Counted from the first letter of the stretch, positions 34,605 through 44,771 are shown. The stretch is DNA of 64,000 bases from UBA6168 sp965222975 (GCA_965222975.1 CBDCVJ010000087.1:62001-126000), one strand, 5' to 3'. Notes: a model not told the origin generated them from the letters alone. A program made the numbers and translations.

Positions 34605-35354
34605 TTACAGTATCGGTAAAAAAGGGTCTTCCCCCAACCCAAAAACCGATAAATCCATTCCCGCCTTTATATCAGAGATTACTTGCCTTGGCTTCCCGAA
34701 AAATGTATGGGTTGTTGAAACTTTTGCACCGGTAGATAATGTTTCCCAACCTTCCCAACTGTTTTCAATGCCACCGAGTGGGAGGATGCTAACCCACATT
34801 TTCCAGGCAGTTGGTTGGCCGCTTTCATCCAATATCCAAACATAAGAGTCACCAGGGGTTACGCCACCCGTTTTGTATTGTACCTTTAAGCCCTCCCCTC
34901 CGTCTTTCAATTGGACGATACTCCTTTCCGTGCCAGGGTCAAATGCCTTGACTACAGGGTTTAGCCAATAGCTATCGTTGCAGAAAGAGTTCCAGGCTTT
35001 TTGGATGAATTGGTTGGCATCATCGCCCATAACCTCTGAGCCGTTTTGATATGCTTTCCCAGCTATCTTTTTGGTATTTAATAAAACCTCGTTCCCATCG
35101 AAATTAATTTTTACTAAATTCCGCTCTTTGTCCCAAAAATATTCATTGCCGGTTCTAACGAAAGTCCATTGCACAAATCGGGTGGAGTCCCATGCGGTTT
35201 TATTTACAGAGGCCATCATTTTTTCGGCCAGTTGGTCGGCGGCGGAGCCGGCTTCCCCGATGGGTTCCTTTTCATTATTTATGAACCATAAAATAAATAT
35301 GGCAGCAATTATAAATAGAAGGAAATAGCCGAGTATTTTTAATACTTTTTTCAT
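34605..35354 (-). CDS. Membrane-anchored protein of unknown function
   Basis: A 249-aa protein with one N-terminal membrane helix ('ILGYFLLFIIAAIFILWFI') and a large external domain: 'MMASVNKTAWDSTRFVQWTF', 'WDKERNLVKINFDGNEVLLN', 'DSYWLNPVVKAFDPGTERSI', 'GGVTPGDSYVWILDESGQPT'. Such proteins occur in Bacteroidetes without assigned role; the pattern of short strands recalls the LolA/LolB-like or outer-membrane lipoprotein-sorting fold. Start ATG 35354 overlaps the stop of the upstream BNR-protein gene as ATGA, a clear sign of one operon. Confidence 0.65.
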   Translation of the reverse strand: MKKVLKILGYFLLFIIAAIFILWFINNEKEPIGEAGSAADQLAEKMMASVNKTAWDSTRFVQWTFVRTGNEYFWDKERNLVKINFDGNEVLLNTKKIAGKAYQNGSEVMGDDANQFIQKAWNSFCNDSYWLNPVVKAFDPGTERSIVQLKDGGEGLKVQYKTGGVTPGDSYVWILDESGQPTAWKMWVSILPLGGIENSWEGWETLSTGAKVSTTHTFFGKPRQVISDIKAGMDLSVFGLGEDPFLPIL

Positions 35355-36823
35355 TGCACAATTATTTTTTCTGACCAAAAAAGATTGCCAGAATTAATTT
35401 GTAAAAAATAAATACCGCTTGTTATTCTACCTGTATTAAAATTTATTTTTTGATCAGGAAAAATAGATACGTAATTTATTTCTTTAATTTTTTGTCCAGC
35501 TAAATTTGATAAAATAAATGTCGGATCGTTAATTAAATCACCATTATTTTGAATAATTATTTTATCACCTTTAATGGGTTGGGAAATTATTTTAAATGAT
35601 ATTTTTTTTGAAAAAATATTTTCGGTTGGGTTTGTTTCCGAAATGGTCCCTTTTTGGTACATGAGAGCGCCAAATGCATCGGCATATATTAAATGGAAAA
35701 AGCCGTTGGCATAAGCCAATGTGGGGCTGCGTTGCACACCGGGCGCTTCCGTGATGTTGGTGAAATTATTAACCAAGCCCCCCGCACCTGTTTTTGAAAA
35801 AGCAAACATAAGGTCAGTCGAATTTGTGCCAAACCCCGTTTCTTGCCAGACGATGCCAATGGTATCGTTGCTGCCTGCTATGTCGGGCGCATCCAATCCG
35901 CTGTTAACATTGCTTTGCGGAAATTCAAACTCCCATCCTTTTACCATCGTACCTTTATGCAGTGTGCTAAATGAAACCCGGTTACTGCCGGAGGCACCAC
36001 TTTTCCATACCGTTATCAAAGAATCAGCAGCAAGAGGTGCTATTTTAGGGCCACTGATCGGGCAGCCCTGGATAACCCAATCGGTGTCGTCCACATCAGT
36101 GGCGTTGGTAAAGTTGAGGCCGCCATCGCTGCTGCGGCTCACCCACATATCACGGAGGTTGTTGTCGTTGTTTCTGAATGCAAGAAATACGTCATTGCCT
36201 TTCGAATAAATATCGGAAGGGCAACACTCGCAGGTGTATTCGCCATTGGCGGGTTCGTTGGCGACAGTGGGTGTTGTAAAGGTCAGGCCACCGTCATCCG
36301 AACGCATGAGTACATATTGGGCCTGGGTTTCATTTGAAAGTTCCCGCAGAACACTCACCAATGGGTTGCCCTGATCGTCTGTCCCGACAGAAGGGAGCGT
36401 TGCCCAAAGGCCCGCAGGAGGGGCAAAAACACTTACAGGTAATTCGAACTTTGCTCCCCCGTCTTCTGATCGGACAAGGTGGACACCTGTATTGAAATCT
36501 TCGTAAACGATAAATATCTTATTGCCAGAAGTAGCGAGGTCAATGCCCCCAAAACTGTAAATGTCGGGGCTGATGCCATTTGTATTTATCTCCACGGGGC
36601 TGATAAATTCATCACCTTCCATTTTGCTGAAATATATTTTGCTGCCCTTGCCCCATATGGCCACCGGCGACCCATCGGAAAGGATAGCCACACGAGGGCT
36701 TTTGTCGTCAAATGAAGAAGGGGCGACTTCTATGGGGGATGACCAATAGATGCCGTTTTGGGAATTAACACCTGTAGTAAGAGTGAATAAGGCGAAGATG
36801 AATAATGATTTATGGATTGACAT
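35351..36823 (-). CDS. BNR/sialidase-like repeat protein with T9SS sorting domain
   Basis: A 490-aa secreted protein: signal peptide ('LFIFALFTLTTGVNSQ'), then a six-bladed-propeller-like region with Asp-box motifs 'SEDGGAKF', 'SDDGGLTF' and 'SSDGGLNF', as in sialidases and other BNR proteins. The C-terminus ('ISQPIKGDKIIIQNNGDLIN', 'GIYFLQINSGNLFWSEKIIV') is a type-A T9SS sorting domain. A Cys cluster 'YTCECCPSD' sits mid-chain. Sialidase catalytic Arg triads are not obvious, so this may be a binding or structural propeller. ATG 36823 gives the signal peptide. It overlaps the downstream gene by 4 bp and follows the metalloprotease gene by 29 bp. Confidence 0.75.
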   Translation of the reverse strand: MSIHKSLFIFALFTLTTGVNSQNGIYWSSPIEVAPSSFDDKSPRVAILSDGSPVAIWGKGSKIYFSKMEGDEFISPVEINTNGISPDIYSFGGIDLATSGNKIFIVYEDFNTGVHLVRSEDGGAKFELPVSVFAPPAGLWATLPSVGTDDQGNPLVSVLRELSNETQAQYVLMRSDDGGLTFTTPTVANEPANGEYTCECCPSDIYSKGNDVFLAFRNNDNNLRDMWVSRSSDGGLNFTNATDVDDTDWVIQGCPISGPKIAPLAADSLITVWKSGASGSNRVSFSTLHKGTMVKGWEFEFPQSNVNSGLDAPDIAGSNDTIGIVWQETGFGTNSTDLMFAFSKTGAGGLVNNFTNITEAPGVQRSPTLAYANGFFHLIYADAFGALMYQKGTISETNPTENIFSKKISFKIISQPIKGDKIIIQNNGDLINDPTFILSNLAGQKIKEINYVSIFPDQKINFNTGRITSGIYFLQINSGNLFWSEKIIVQ

Positions 36824-36852
36824 TATATTAATATTTTCAATTGTTTTCAGAC

Positions 36853-39360
36853 TCAAAAATGCCCGCCGCACCCGATCGGCGACCCATCCGGCATATCATA
36901 AGTTTTAATAGGTTGATAATCTTGTGGCCGCTGGCGGAATTGGCTGATCTCATTTAGCATATACACCAAATGCGCCCGCCGTTCATCCACCTTCTCTTCT
37001 TCCATTTCACGAACAAAATCCTGCGTCAGTCGGTCGAGTTCATACAGCGCTATTGCATTCACTTGTTTGTTGGCGGTTTTATCGGCGGCCAAACGGATGA
37101 GGTGTTTGATGACCAATTTTTCCACCATCCAGGCAATTTCTTCCTGATAAACTGTTTTTCTTTCATTAAAAAAAGCACGGGTCAGCAATTCGCCGATCAC
37201 ATAATTGACTGACATCACTCGATTGGGTTCGTTGGCTTTTTGTTCGATCAGCCGGGCGAGGCGTTGGGGGTTCAATAAAAAGGCAATGGTATTATCGGCA
37301 GAGCTTTCCGCCGCAGCCATTGGATCGAACACAAGGCCAGTGTAACTTTTGAATGTCTCTCGGTCTCGAAGGTAACCTTCTGGCTGAGGGGGGATGATGT
37401 CGCGGATGTGCTTGGGTATTTCGAGATAACGGGTGTCCAGTGTTTCGAGGAGGGCAAGCAGGGCGTCTTTTTGAATGTCATCAGCGACGGGTACGGGTTT
37501 CCAACTATCATTTTTTTCTGTTTCAAAACCTTTTACTGTATAGGTATAACTCACCCCTCCGATCAATTTAGAAACAGCTTCTACCTGAAAGCGGTGGGCT
37601 AAATATAATGGCACTAATATGCGCTCCAAATCGGCGACTGGTGCTCCGTTAGGAATGGTATTCAAGCCAAAATTTTCCAATGCCTTTTTACGCACCTTGG
37701 CCATACGGTGGAGTTCATCAGCAGGCGATTTGCCATTGTCCCAAAGGTGGGAATAGGGATGTGCGCCACTGGCAGGGCGGGCATCGGCGTCGGAAATAAA
37801 GAGTAGGCCCATCTCTTGGTTTTCTCTTAAAATTGTTTCCAAAGCAGCTTGCTCATCTACCTCATCGGGAAAATCGGAATAGCCATAAATGACCATGCGC
37901 TTGTCCCACTCACCGATTTTATCATCGTAAGCTTTTGAAAAATCAACCTTGCCCCTTTCGTCCATCGTGATGTAGGGGTGCGGGTAGTCCATGACCGATG
38001 CCCGATCATTATAGCTCGCTGCGAAGTTGTGGGTAAAGCCTAACGTGTGTCCCACCTCATGCGCCGACAATTGACGTAAACGTGCAAGTGCCATTTGCAG
38101 AAGACGTGGATCAGGTGTGCCTCCGTTTTCATAAGCTGCCAAAAGTCCCTGAGCAATGAGAAAGTCCTGCCGTACCCGCAATGAGCCAAGCGTTACTTTT
38201 CCTTTAATGATCTCACCTGTGCGGGGATCGTTCACGCCTCCACCATATGACCAACCACGAGTAGAGCGGTGTACCCATTGGATGAGGTTGTAGCGAACGT
38301 CCATTGGGTCGGCATCAGGGGGGAGTTCTTTTACTTGGAAGGCATTGCGGTAGCCAGCTGCTTCAAAAGCCTGATTCCACCAACTGGCTCCTTTTATTAG
38401 GGCTGACTTGATGGGTTCAGGTGCGCCTCGGTCGAGGTAATAAATGATCGGCTCAACGGGTTCGCTTATGGCTGCGGAGGGGTCTTTCTTTTCCAATCGA
38501 TGGCGAGTGATGAAGCGCTTTACAATGGGTTGGTCAATCGGCGTCGCATAATCGAAATAATTGGTGCCGATGAAGCCGCAGCGCGGGTCATAGTGGCGAG
38601 GTTTGTAATTATTGTCAGGCAATTCGACAAAGGAGTGGTGCATACGTACAGTAATCACGTCAGGTGTTGGGACTACGGACTTGACCCATTCGCCCTTGGC
38701 CTCACCAACGAAGGTAATAGTGGCTTCGAGTTCGGTATTTTTCGGGAAATTTTTTGTCCTTGGTAAATAAATGGCAGAGCGGCTGTCTTCCAATTTATAA
38801 TTTCCTTGTTTCCTTTGTTGCAAACGTTTTCTCACACCATGTGCATCTTGCAACAAAAATCGGGTAGCATCGACCAGCACTCCGTTTTTATTTTCTTTTG
38901 AAACTTCAAACCCCCATAAAACCGATTGGGCAAAGGCCTCTTCCACGGCGAGGCGCTCATCGGGGTTGTTGCTATTTGCCCGATATTTATAATTGACATG
39001 GGTGAGCAATATTTTATTTCCACTGCGTGAAAATTTGACGACCCGCTCTTGCCCCAACTGCCCCCGGTCGAGTCCAATGTCGTTTGAGCCGACGCCTGCC
39101 TGTAAGGAATTGACATATAAAAACTCCTGATCGAACTTATCTATTCCCAGCCATATTTTTCCTTGCCTTTCCTCCCAGTAAAAATTAAAAAAACCGGGGT
39201 AGGCTTTCATGTTTTTTGTTCTGGAAGCAATGGGGTCAATGGTTGAAGTGCTTGTAGAAGGTGCAGTGCGTTCAGTGGTTGTGGCCGGCGTCGTGGTTGT
39301 GGTTTTTTTTGTGGCATTGCAGCCAAAGAGGAAGAGAATTGAAAATAGAAGTGCTCGCAT
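36853..39360 (-). CDS. Zinc-dependent metalloprotease lipoprotein (DUF5117-type)
   Basis: An 835-aa lipoprotein: signal peptide 'LLFSILFLFGC', followed by a Thr/Ser-rich linker (15-45), a domain of the DUF5117/DUF5118 type, and a metzincin zinc site 'HEVGHTLGFTHN' (434-445) with a downstream Met-turn candidate 'ASVMDYPHPY'. The C-terminal third is helical. Such proteins are common in Bacteroidetes and assigned to M10/M43-like peptidases; substrates are unknown. ATG 39360 yields the lipobox. It heads an apparent operon of four to six minus-strand genes reaching at least to 34063. Confidence 0.85.
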   Translation of the reverse strand: MRALLFSILFLFGCNATKKTTTTTPATTTERTAPSTSTSTIDPIASRTKNMKAYPGFFNFYWEERQGKIWLGIDKFDQEFLYVNSLQAGVGSNDIGLDRGQLGQERVVKFSRSGNKILLTHVNYKYRANSNNPDERLAVEEAFAQSVLWGFEVSKENKNGVLVDATRFLLQDAHGVRKRLQQRKQGNYKLEDSRSAIYLPRTKNFPKNTELEATITFVGEAKGEWVKSVVPTPDVITVRMHHSFVELPDNNYKPRHYDPRCGFIGTNYFDYATPIDQPIVKRFITRHRLEKKDPSAAISEPVEPIIYYLDRGAPEPIKSALIKGASWWNQAFEAAGYRNAFQVKELPPDADPMDVRYNLIQWVHRSTRGWSYGGGVNDPRTGEIIKGKVTLGSLRVRQDFLIAQGLLAAYENGGTPDPRLLQMALARLRQLSAHEVGHTLGFTHNFAASYNDRASVMDYPHPYITMDERGKVDFSKAYDDKIGEWDKRMVIYGYSDFPDEVDEQAALETILRENQEMGLLFISDADARPASGAHPYSHLWDNGKSPADELHRMAKVRKKALENFGLNTIPNGAPVADLERILVPLYLAHRFQVEAVSKLIGGVSYTYTVKGFETEKNDSWKPVPVADDIQKDALLALLETLDTRYLEIPKHIRDIIPPQPEGYLRDRETFKSYTGLVFDPMAAAESSADNTIAFLLNPQRLARLIEQKANEPNRVMSVNYVIGELLTRAFFNERKTVYQEEIAWMVEKLVIKHLIRLAADKTANKQVNAIALYELDRLTQDFVREMEEEKVDERRAHLVYMLNEISQFRQRPQDYQPIKTYDMPDGSPIGCGGHF

Positions 39361-39524
39361 GATATTTATTTTTGGCAAAAAAACGGAAAATATGGGATAT
39401 GTCAGTTGGGTTGCTCATCGCTTCCATATATTGATTTAAAATAACATAACTTGTGCATTCAAAAAATGGGCGGCTTTTATCCAGCTCGTTTCGCTCTGAT
39501 TTTTTTACTTAAAACCAACCTGTC

Positions 39525-41147
39525 ATGAAAAAGCTCTTCTTGTTTTTGCTTTCCGTCTTGTTTTCTGGTTTTATTTATTCTCAAAATGAGCTGGCTCTTT
39601 ATGGGGTGTGGGAAGGGGAGATTTTTAAAAAGAATTCACATGAATTCTTCTGTGCAACACCAGCCAATATTTTTATTATGGATGAAAATATTGAAATGGT
39701 TGGCCAATCAAATGCAGGTTGGAATTCAAACAATGTGTACTTTGAAGGAGCATTTTTAGGTCGGGATAGTTCCGTGATTATTTCACAAATTGCCCACGCT
39801 GGCTCCTTATTTCCCTCTTTGGTTAAATATGATAAAGAATGGAACGAGGTATTTGATATATTCACTAATTGGTCAGGTAGGTATGGAGGTGAACTAAGCG
39901 ATAGCACCATAATATATGGGGGACATTACAATGATGGCATTTTTGCTGTTGATCCAAATGGTGGAGAATTATGGAGTGTTGGTGTAGGGTGGGAATTAAA
40001 AGATATTCATGTAACAAGTGGAGACAGCATAATAAGTATATCCAATGATGGGTTATTTGTTTTTTCAGACAATGGGGATACGATTTCTATTTTTCCTTCT
40101 TTCAATTTTGAACGCATTGTTCCGATAAATAATAATGGCTGGATCGGACAAAAAAAAGATTCACTTTTTTTGCTTTCACCTGATTTTAATTTATTGGAAA
40201 CAAACGTTTTTCCTGATGTGGATGTTAAAGATCTTGAAGCGGATTATGGCAAGGTTGTTTTATTGACAAAAGATTCAACCATACATATTTATGATGAGTT
40301 ATTGGTTTTTGAAAATAATTTTAAAATAAATAGCAATAATTTTCCCCATCCAAAAAATTTTGAATTAACCGAAGATGGCCTTATCGTTTCTATGGGCAGT
40401 GCTTTCAAAAAATTCCTTTGGGACGGCACCGATTTATATACTGAAAATAATGACGTCGGAATTGTTGGTGTTGAGTTGGGAAATTATATAGTCGAGGATT
40501 ATATTGCAGTATGGTATCCTGGGCCTAATTATGATACAATAGTTCGGCTCAGATACACGAACCCTATATTTACTGTTCATAACTATGGCGAAACAATCAT
40601 TGAATCATTTGATATAAGGACCTCCTTCCCTGTAATATATGTCGGATATTGGAATTACTATGTGCCGTATAATGGTTCAATAAGGAAAAATATTTCAAAT
40701 ATTTCAATTGAACCTGGAGAAGAAAAAGAAGTTGGGTTGAGCAATCTGGATTTTTATTTTTATGATTTACCTGATGGAGAAATATACGACCAATGTTTTT
40801 GGACTTCCCAACCTAATCTTAGGATAGATGATGACTATAGCAACGACAAATATTGTTTCGAAATGGCCGTATCAACGGAAGAGGAATTTTTAGATAATCT
40901 TACCGTTTCTATTTTTCCAAACCCATCAAATGGGAACCTTAAATTATCAGTTGGTAATATAGAATCAAAAAATGCCTCCTGGATTATATTTGACCAATTT
41001 GGCAGGCAACAATTTTTAATGCCACTTAATAATTGGCAAAATGAATATGATGTTTCGTTACACCATTTACCAACAGGAATTTATTTTTGGAAAATACAAA
41101 CGAGGGATGGGCAATTGGGGAGTGGTAAATTATTAATCCAGAATTGA
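39525..41147 (+). CDS. T9SS-secreted protein with beta-propeller-like repeats
   Basis: A 540-aa secreted protein with a signal peptide ('MKKLFLFLLSVLFSGFIYSQ') and a type-A sorting domain ('VSIFPNPSNGNLKLSVG' ... 'TGIYFWKIQTRDGQLGSG'). Between them are repeats of the form 'GGELWSVGVGWE', 'NDGLFVFSDNGD', 'KDSTIHIYDELL', like the blades of a PQQ/Kelch-type propeller, and a stretch 'YTNPIFTVHNYGETIIESF' like a CARDB/adhesion module. No catalytic residues recognised. It is divergent from the metalloprotease lipoprotein and probably surface-exposed. Confidence 0.7.
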   Translation: MKKLFLFLLSVLFSGFIYSQNELALYGVWEGEIFKKNSHEFFCATPANIFIMDENIEMVGQSNAGWNSNNVYFEGAFLGRDSSVIISQIAHAGSLFPSLVKYDKEWNEVFDIFTNWSGRYGGELSDSTIIYGGHYNDGIFAVDPNGGELWSVGVGWELKDIHVTSGDSIISISNDGLFVFSDNGDTISIFPSFNFERIVPINNNGWIGQKKDSLFLLSPDFNLLETNVFPDVDVKDLEADYGKVVLLTKDSTIHIYDELLVFENNFKINSNNFPHPKNFELTEDGLIVSMGSAFKKFLWDGTDLYTENNDVGIVGVELGNYIVEDYIAVWYPGPNYDTIVRLRYTNPIFTVHNYGETIIESFDIRTSFPVIYVGYWNYYVPYNGSIRKNISNISIEPGEEKEVGLSNLDFYFYDLPDGEIYDQCFWTSQPNLRIDDDYSNDKYCFEMAVSTEEEFLDNLTVSIFPNPSNGNLKLSVGNIESKNASWIIFDQFGRQQFLMPLNNWQNEYDVSLHHLPTGIYFWKIQTRDGQLGSGKLLIQN

Positions 41148-41591
41148 CTTTATTTTTTGGAAAAATAACTTAGTCATCAAATATATATTCGTAATTTTTT
41201 TGGATCAAAGCTTAATAAAGGAGAGGGTAATTTATTTGTTATTTACTGACTAAAAAATTATAAATAACTCCATTTTGTTTGTGGCTTTCAGATCTAATTG
41301 CCAACAGCCAACAGCCAACAGCAAATTTTATTTCCTCTCCTTCCACATCGGTTGTCTCAAGTGTTAAATGAGCTTTAGCGAGCGTCACTTGCGACTGCCG
41401 AACACGTTGCAAGTGACGGCTCATACAATCGCCTTAGCACTTGCAACAGCTGGGGTTTTAAGGTGATTATAATTTTTTGATTTGGTTGTGATTGACTTTT
41501 AGTGTTTTTTAACGGTCTGTGCAAATGGTGTGCGCCTACAGAGGGCGCATGAGCACCATACATATTGTTACAGGGCGTTATTCCTATTATT
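41148..41591. other. Intergenic region with microrepeats and a hairpin
   Basis: A 444-bp gap between convergent genes. It holds a perfect triplicate of GCCAACA (41299-41321), an inverted repeat around 41379-41420 (AGCGTCACTTGC... / ...GCAAGTGACGGCT) and, just after the methyltransferase stop, an attC-like hairpin (41515-41583). No gene is supported. Confidence 0.5.
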
Positions 41592-42434
41592 CTACTTCTC
41601 ACATTTTGTAAAAATTACATTGTCCCCATTCCACAAATCACCTTCAGGCAAAATATCCCCCCGGAATTCAGTGTTTCTAAAGTTCTGTTGTTCCAACATT
41701 TCGGCTATATCTTGTTGAGAGAAGAAATGTGTCCAAAAACGGTAAGTCTCAATATCCCCGCTATTATCAATTATTGAGTGCTGAGATAGAATTATTTTTT
41801 CTTTCTCATATAAGAATGATTCCGATAAAACCAAATGCGGTGTATTTTTCCAAAAACCAACATTACTTGCTTCCCAAGTTTTAGGTGATATTTTTTCATT
41901 TAACCCTTTATCTTTCAAAACGTCAAAAATGAAAACCCCACCTTTCTTTAAAGCACTATTGATATTTGTTAAAAGCGTTTCTCTTTCCGTTGGCAGTAAT
42001 ACCCCCAAATCGGTGTAAATAAGAATAATCAAATCATATTTTTCTTTTCCAAAATCAATATCTAAATAGCTTCCAATTTGATAGTTAATGTTTAATCCTT
42101 TTTTTTCTGCTGATTTGATTGCATAATCAATCGAGTTCTTGGAAATGTCAACGCCTGTAACGTTATGTCCGTTTTTTGCAAAAATCTCCGTGTACAAGCC
42201 CGGGCCGCAACCCAAATCTAAAATGTTTATTTTTTTAATGGTATTTTGAGTTTCTAATATCCATTTAACGGTCTTTTCGATTGTTGATTTTTTGCGACTT
42301 GCAAGGTCAATGTCTGGATTTAAATGAATTTGAAGTAATTGCTTTGAGATATGTTCGTCAGTCCACATAAACGATGTGCCCTTTTCATAAAGTTTAGGTT
42401 TCTCAGCCAATGAAATTATCTCAGTTATTTTCAT
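41592..42434 (-). CDS. Class I SAM-dependent methyltransferase
   Basis: A 280-aa cytoplasmic methyltransferase. Motif I 'ILDLGCGPGLYTEIF' (SAM-binding glycine loop), motif II 'VTGVDISKNSIDYA', 'YDLIILIYTDLGVLLP' and 'LKKGGVFIFDVLKDKG' define a Rossmann-like class I enzyme of the methyltransf_25/31 kind. The substrate is not predictable. It has its own ATG (42434) and lies 144 bp from the DinB-fold gene on the same strand; both are flanked by integron-cassette-like elements, and these genes may have been acquired together. Confidence 0.85.
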   Translation of the reverse strand: MKITEIISLAEKPKLYEKGTSFMWTDEHISKQLLQIHLNPDIDLASRKKSTIEKTVKWILETQNTIKKINILDLGCGPGLYTEIFAKNGHNVTGVDISKNSIDYAIKSAEKKGLNINYQIGSYLDIDFGKEKYDLIILIYTDLGVLLPTERETLLTNINSALKKGGVFIFDVLKDKGLNEKISPKTWEASNVGFWKNTPHLVLSESFLYEKEKIILSQHSIIDNSGDIETYRFWTHFFSQQDIAEMLEQQNFRNTEFRGDILPEGDLWNGDNVIFTKCEK

Positions 42435-42578
42435 TTTTCAATTCCTTTAATTGGTGCTAATATTTGATTCTTATTAGCATGAATCTTGTTTTTTAAATGC
42501 CATAAAATTCCGTGCCGCCGACATGGGCAGCTACACGTTGTTAGCAACAGGATTTAAGCTTTAAAGTTAATTTGCTAT

Positions 42579-43100
42579 TTATTTGTCCAAAGGAATATAT
42601 CTTTCTTTTATTATGTTAAAATGATGTATTTGATGGGCAGTAATAGTGAGCCCAATTGCAAAAAGAGGCATTTCGTATTCAAAAAATTTACAGTTTGTTT
42701 CAAGTATTCTTTTATTAAAAGATTCAAACATCGTAATTGTCGATTGGCGTACAATTCGAAGTTCATTTACCAACTGCTCAATTGACAATTCATCGGCATT
42801 TGAATTTTTACCCATTATTTCTTGGTCATGGGCATCTGGGATGGTTCCTTCTCCACGAGCAAAAATTATAGCTCTAAAACACCAAATTCTTTCCCAATCA
42901 ATTAGATGCTGTAATATTTTATGAATTGTCCATTTATCTTTTTCATAAGTTTTCAAACCAATTCTGTTTAATTGAGCGACATCAATATAATTGATTTCTT
43001 TCAAACTTAGTTTAAGAGCCTCTGTAAGTTCAGTACCCTCATTTAGCTTATATACATATTCTAAAAACTCTGGATTCTTTTTTGTCTCTGATTTTTCCAT
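42579..43100 (-). CDS. DinB-fold family protein
   Basis: A 173-aa protein of the DinB/YfiT four-helix fold, proteins that bind a metal through three His residues and often act as thiol-dependent transferases. His candidates: 'ILQHLIDWERIWCFRA' and 'TAHQIHHFNIIKERYIPL'. The family is frequently induced or mobilised with small metabolic or resistance genes. It has no signal peptide. Direct function is unknown. Upstream, at 43117-43131, is a GTTGCTAACA element like the one that follows the gene. Confidence 0.75.
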   Translation of the reverse strand: MEKSETKKNPEFLEYVYKLNEGTELTEALKLSLKEINYIDVAQLNRIGLKTYEKDKWTIHKILQHLIDWERIWCFRAIIFARGEGTIPDAHDQEIMGKNSNADELSIEQLVNELRIVRQSTITMFESFNKRILETNCKFFEYEMPLFAIGLTITAHQIHHFNIIKERYIPLDK

Positions 43101-43439
43101 TATTTATGTTTTTTTTCTTGTTGCTAACATGGAAATAATCAATAGTCTAATGATTATTCTGACAATGCCATTTCGCCCATTTTAGAAAGTAGTACAATTT
43201 ATAAGCACCTAATATTAAGTGGGTTAGAGAATATAATCACTTGCCCTTTTTCATCAATTTATAAAAAATAATAGGTGAACTTAAATCTTCTCAAAGGATG
43301 CTATAAAGGAAAGAAAGGAAGTCAAAAGTAACACCCCCAATCCGAAAATCAAAGCCAACTTTAAACTGAAATTTCACCCCGTCAGAATACCCCGTTTCCC
43401 CTGCACTGCTTAGCTTCGCCCAAATAAAAACAAAAAAGC
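43101..43439. other. Intergenic region, divergent DinB / PhoD
   Basis: A 339-bp gap. Apart from the GTTGCTAACA element near 43117-43131 nothing recognisable is seen; no good promoter match. Confidence 0.5.
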
Positions 43440-44765
43440 ATGAAGCATACCCGCCACTTTTTCGTCCTATTCATTTTATCCTTATGCATCACGCAAGGAA
43501 CTGCCCAAAAATCTCTCCTCCAATCCGGCCCCATGCTCGGCTACACCGACATGCTGGAGTCCATGATATGGGTGCAGACCAAGAGCGCTGCCAAGGTGCA
43601 GATCGCTTATTGGGAGAAGGATACCGTTTCCGAAAAGAAATTTACGGATGTTTATTTAACCAATAAAAAGGAAGGTTATACTGCTCATTTGGTCGCTGAT
43701 CAAGTGGAGCCGGGCAAGGTATATGAATATCAATTGCTCATTAATGGATTGCCGATAAAATTCAACTACCCGACTACTTTCCAAACGCAAACCCTTTGGC
43801 AGTGGCGCTCCAACCCACCACCCTTCAAAGTGGCACTGGGCAGTTGTTTTTATGTAAATGAAAAAAAATATGACCGTCCCGGCAATCCCTATGGCGGTGA
43901 CTACCATATCTTAAATGTCATCCATGAGCAGCAGCCCGATGTAATGCTCTGGCTCGGCGACAATACCTATCTGCGGGAGGTGGATTGGTACACCCGCACG
44001 GGTTTTATTCATCGCTACACGCATACCCGATCATTGCCAGAGCTACAGCCGTTGCTGGCCTCTACGCACCACTATGCCACCTGGGATGATCACGATTATG
44101 GGCCAAACGACAGCGACGGCAGCTATGTATATAAAGATTTGGCAAAGGAGGTTTTCCAACTATTCTGGGGAAACCCAACCTATGGCCTGCCGGGAAAGGA
44201 AGGGATCACCACGGCATTCAAATTTGCAGACATGGATTTTTTCTTGCTCGACAACCGCACTTTCCGCAACCCGAACAAGCGCACCTCTGGCAAGCAAGTG
44301 CTGTTGGGAGGAGGTCAAATGGAATGGCTCATCGATGCGCTCGTTGCGAGTCAAGCCCCTTTCAAATTTGTCTGTATAGGTGGACAAGTACTTTCCACAA
44401 AGAAGAAGCATGAAAGTTACGCCAATCTCTGCCCTGAGGAACGGACCTATTTATTGAAACGCATCAGCGAGGAGGGCATCAAAAATGTGGTCTTCCTGAC
44501 GGGCGATGTCCATCATACCGAAATGAGCAAACTGGAATTGTCGAGCGGCTCGACGGTTTATGATTTAACGGTTTCACCATTGACTGCTGGCATTTATAAA
44601 TCGGATGGGGAAAACAGTTTGGTGGTAGATGGGACGATTGTAAACGAAAGGAATTTTGGCATCCTCGAGTTTTCTGGTCCACGAACGGAGCGGATCATGA
44701 CGATCAGCATTTTTAACAGCGATGGGGAGGAGAAGTGGAGGAGGGAGATTGCGGCGGAGAAGTGA
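43440..44765 (+). CDS. PhoD-like metallophosphatase
   Basis: A 441-aa secreted enzyme with signal peptide ('FFVLFILSLCITQGTAQ'). It belongs to the PhoD-like alkaline phosphatase/phosphodiesterase family: N-terminal Ig-like part ('GPMLGYTDMLESMIWVQT'), then metal motifs 'LGSCFYVN' , 'DVMLWLGDNTYLRE', 'ATWDDHDYGPNDSD', 'LLDNRTFRN', and 'VFLTGDVHHTEMS'. Fe3+/Ca2+ ligands of PhoD fall in these blocks. It cleaves phosphomono- or diesters outside the cytoplasm, presumably for phosphate acquisition. The gene ends at a long hairpin shared with the convergent M4-protease gene. Confidence 0.88.
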   Translation: MKHTRHFFVLFILSLCITQGTAQKSLLQSGPMLGYTDMLESMIWVQTKSAAKVQIAYWEKDTVSEKKFTDVYLTNKKEGYTAHLVADQVEPGKVYEYQLLINGLPIKFNYPTTFQTQTLWQWRSNPPPFKVALGSCFYVNEKKYDRPGNPYGGDYHILNVIHEQQPDVMLWLGDNTYLREVDWYTRTGFIHRYTHTRSLPELQPLLASTHHYATWDDHDYGPNDSDGSYVYKDLAKEVFQLFWGNPTYGLPGKEGITTAFKFADMDFFLLDNRTFRNPNKRTSGKQVLLGGGQMEWLIDALVASQAPFKFVCIGGQVLSTKKKHESYANLCPEERTYLLKRISEEGIKNVVFLTGDVHHTEMSKLELSSGSTVYDLTVSPLTAGIYKSDGENSLVVDGTIVNERNFGILEFSGPRTERIMTISIFNSDGEEKWRREIAAEK

Positions 44766-44771
44766 TTTTTT

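Noticed and set aside
41299..41321. CRISPR-like repeat (GCCAACA repeated)
   Set aside because: Three contiguous 7-8-bp words without spacers; no cas genes in the window.
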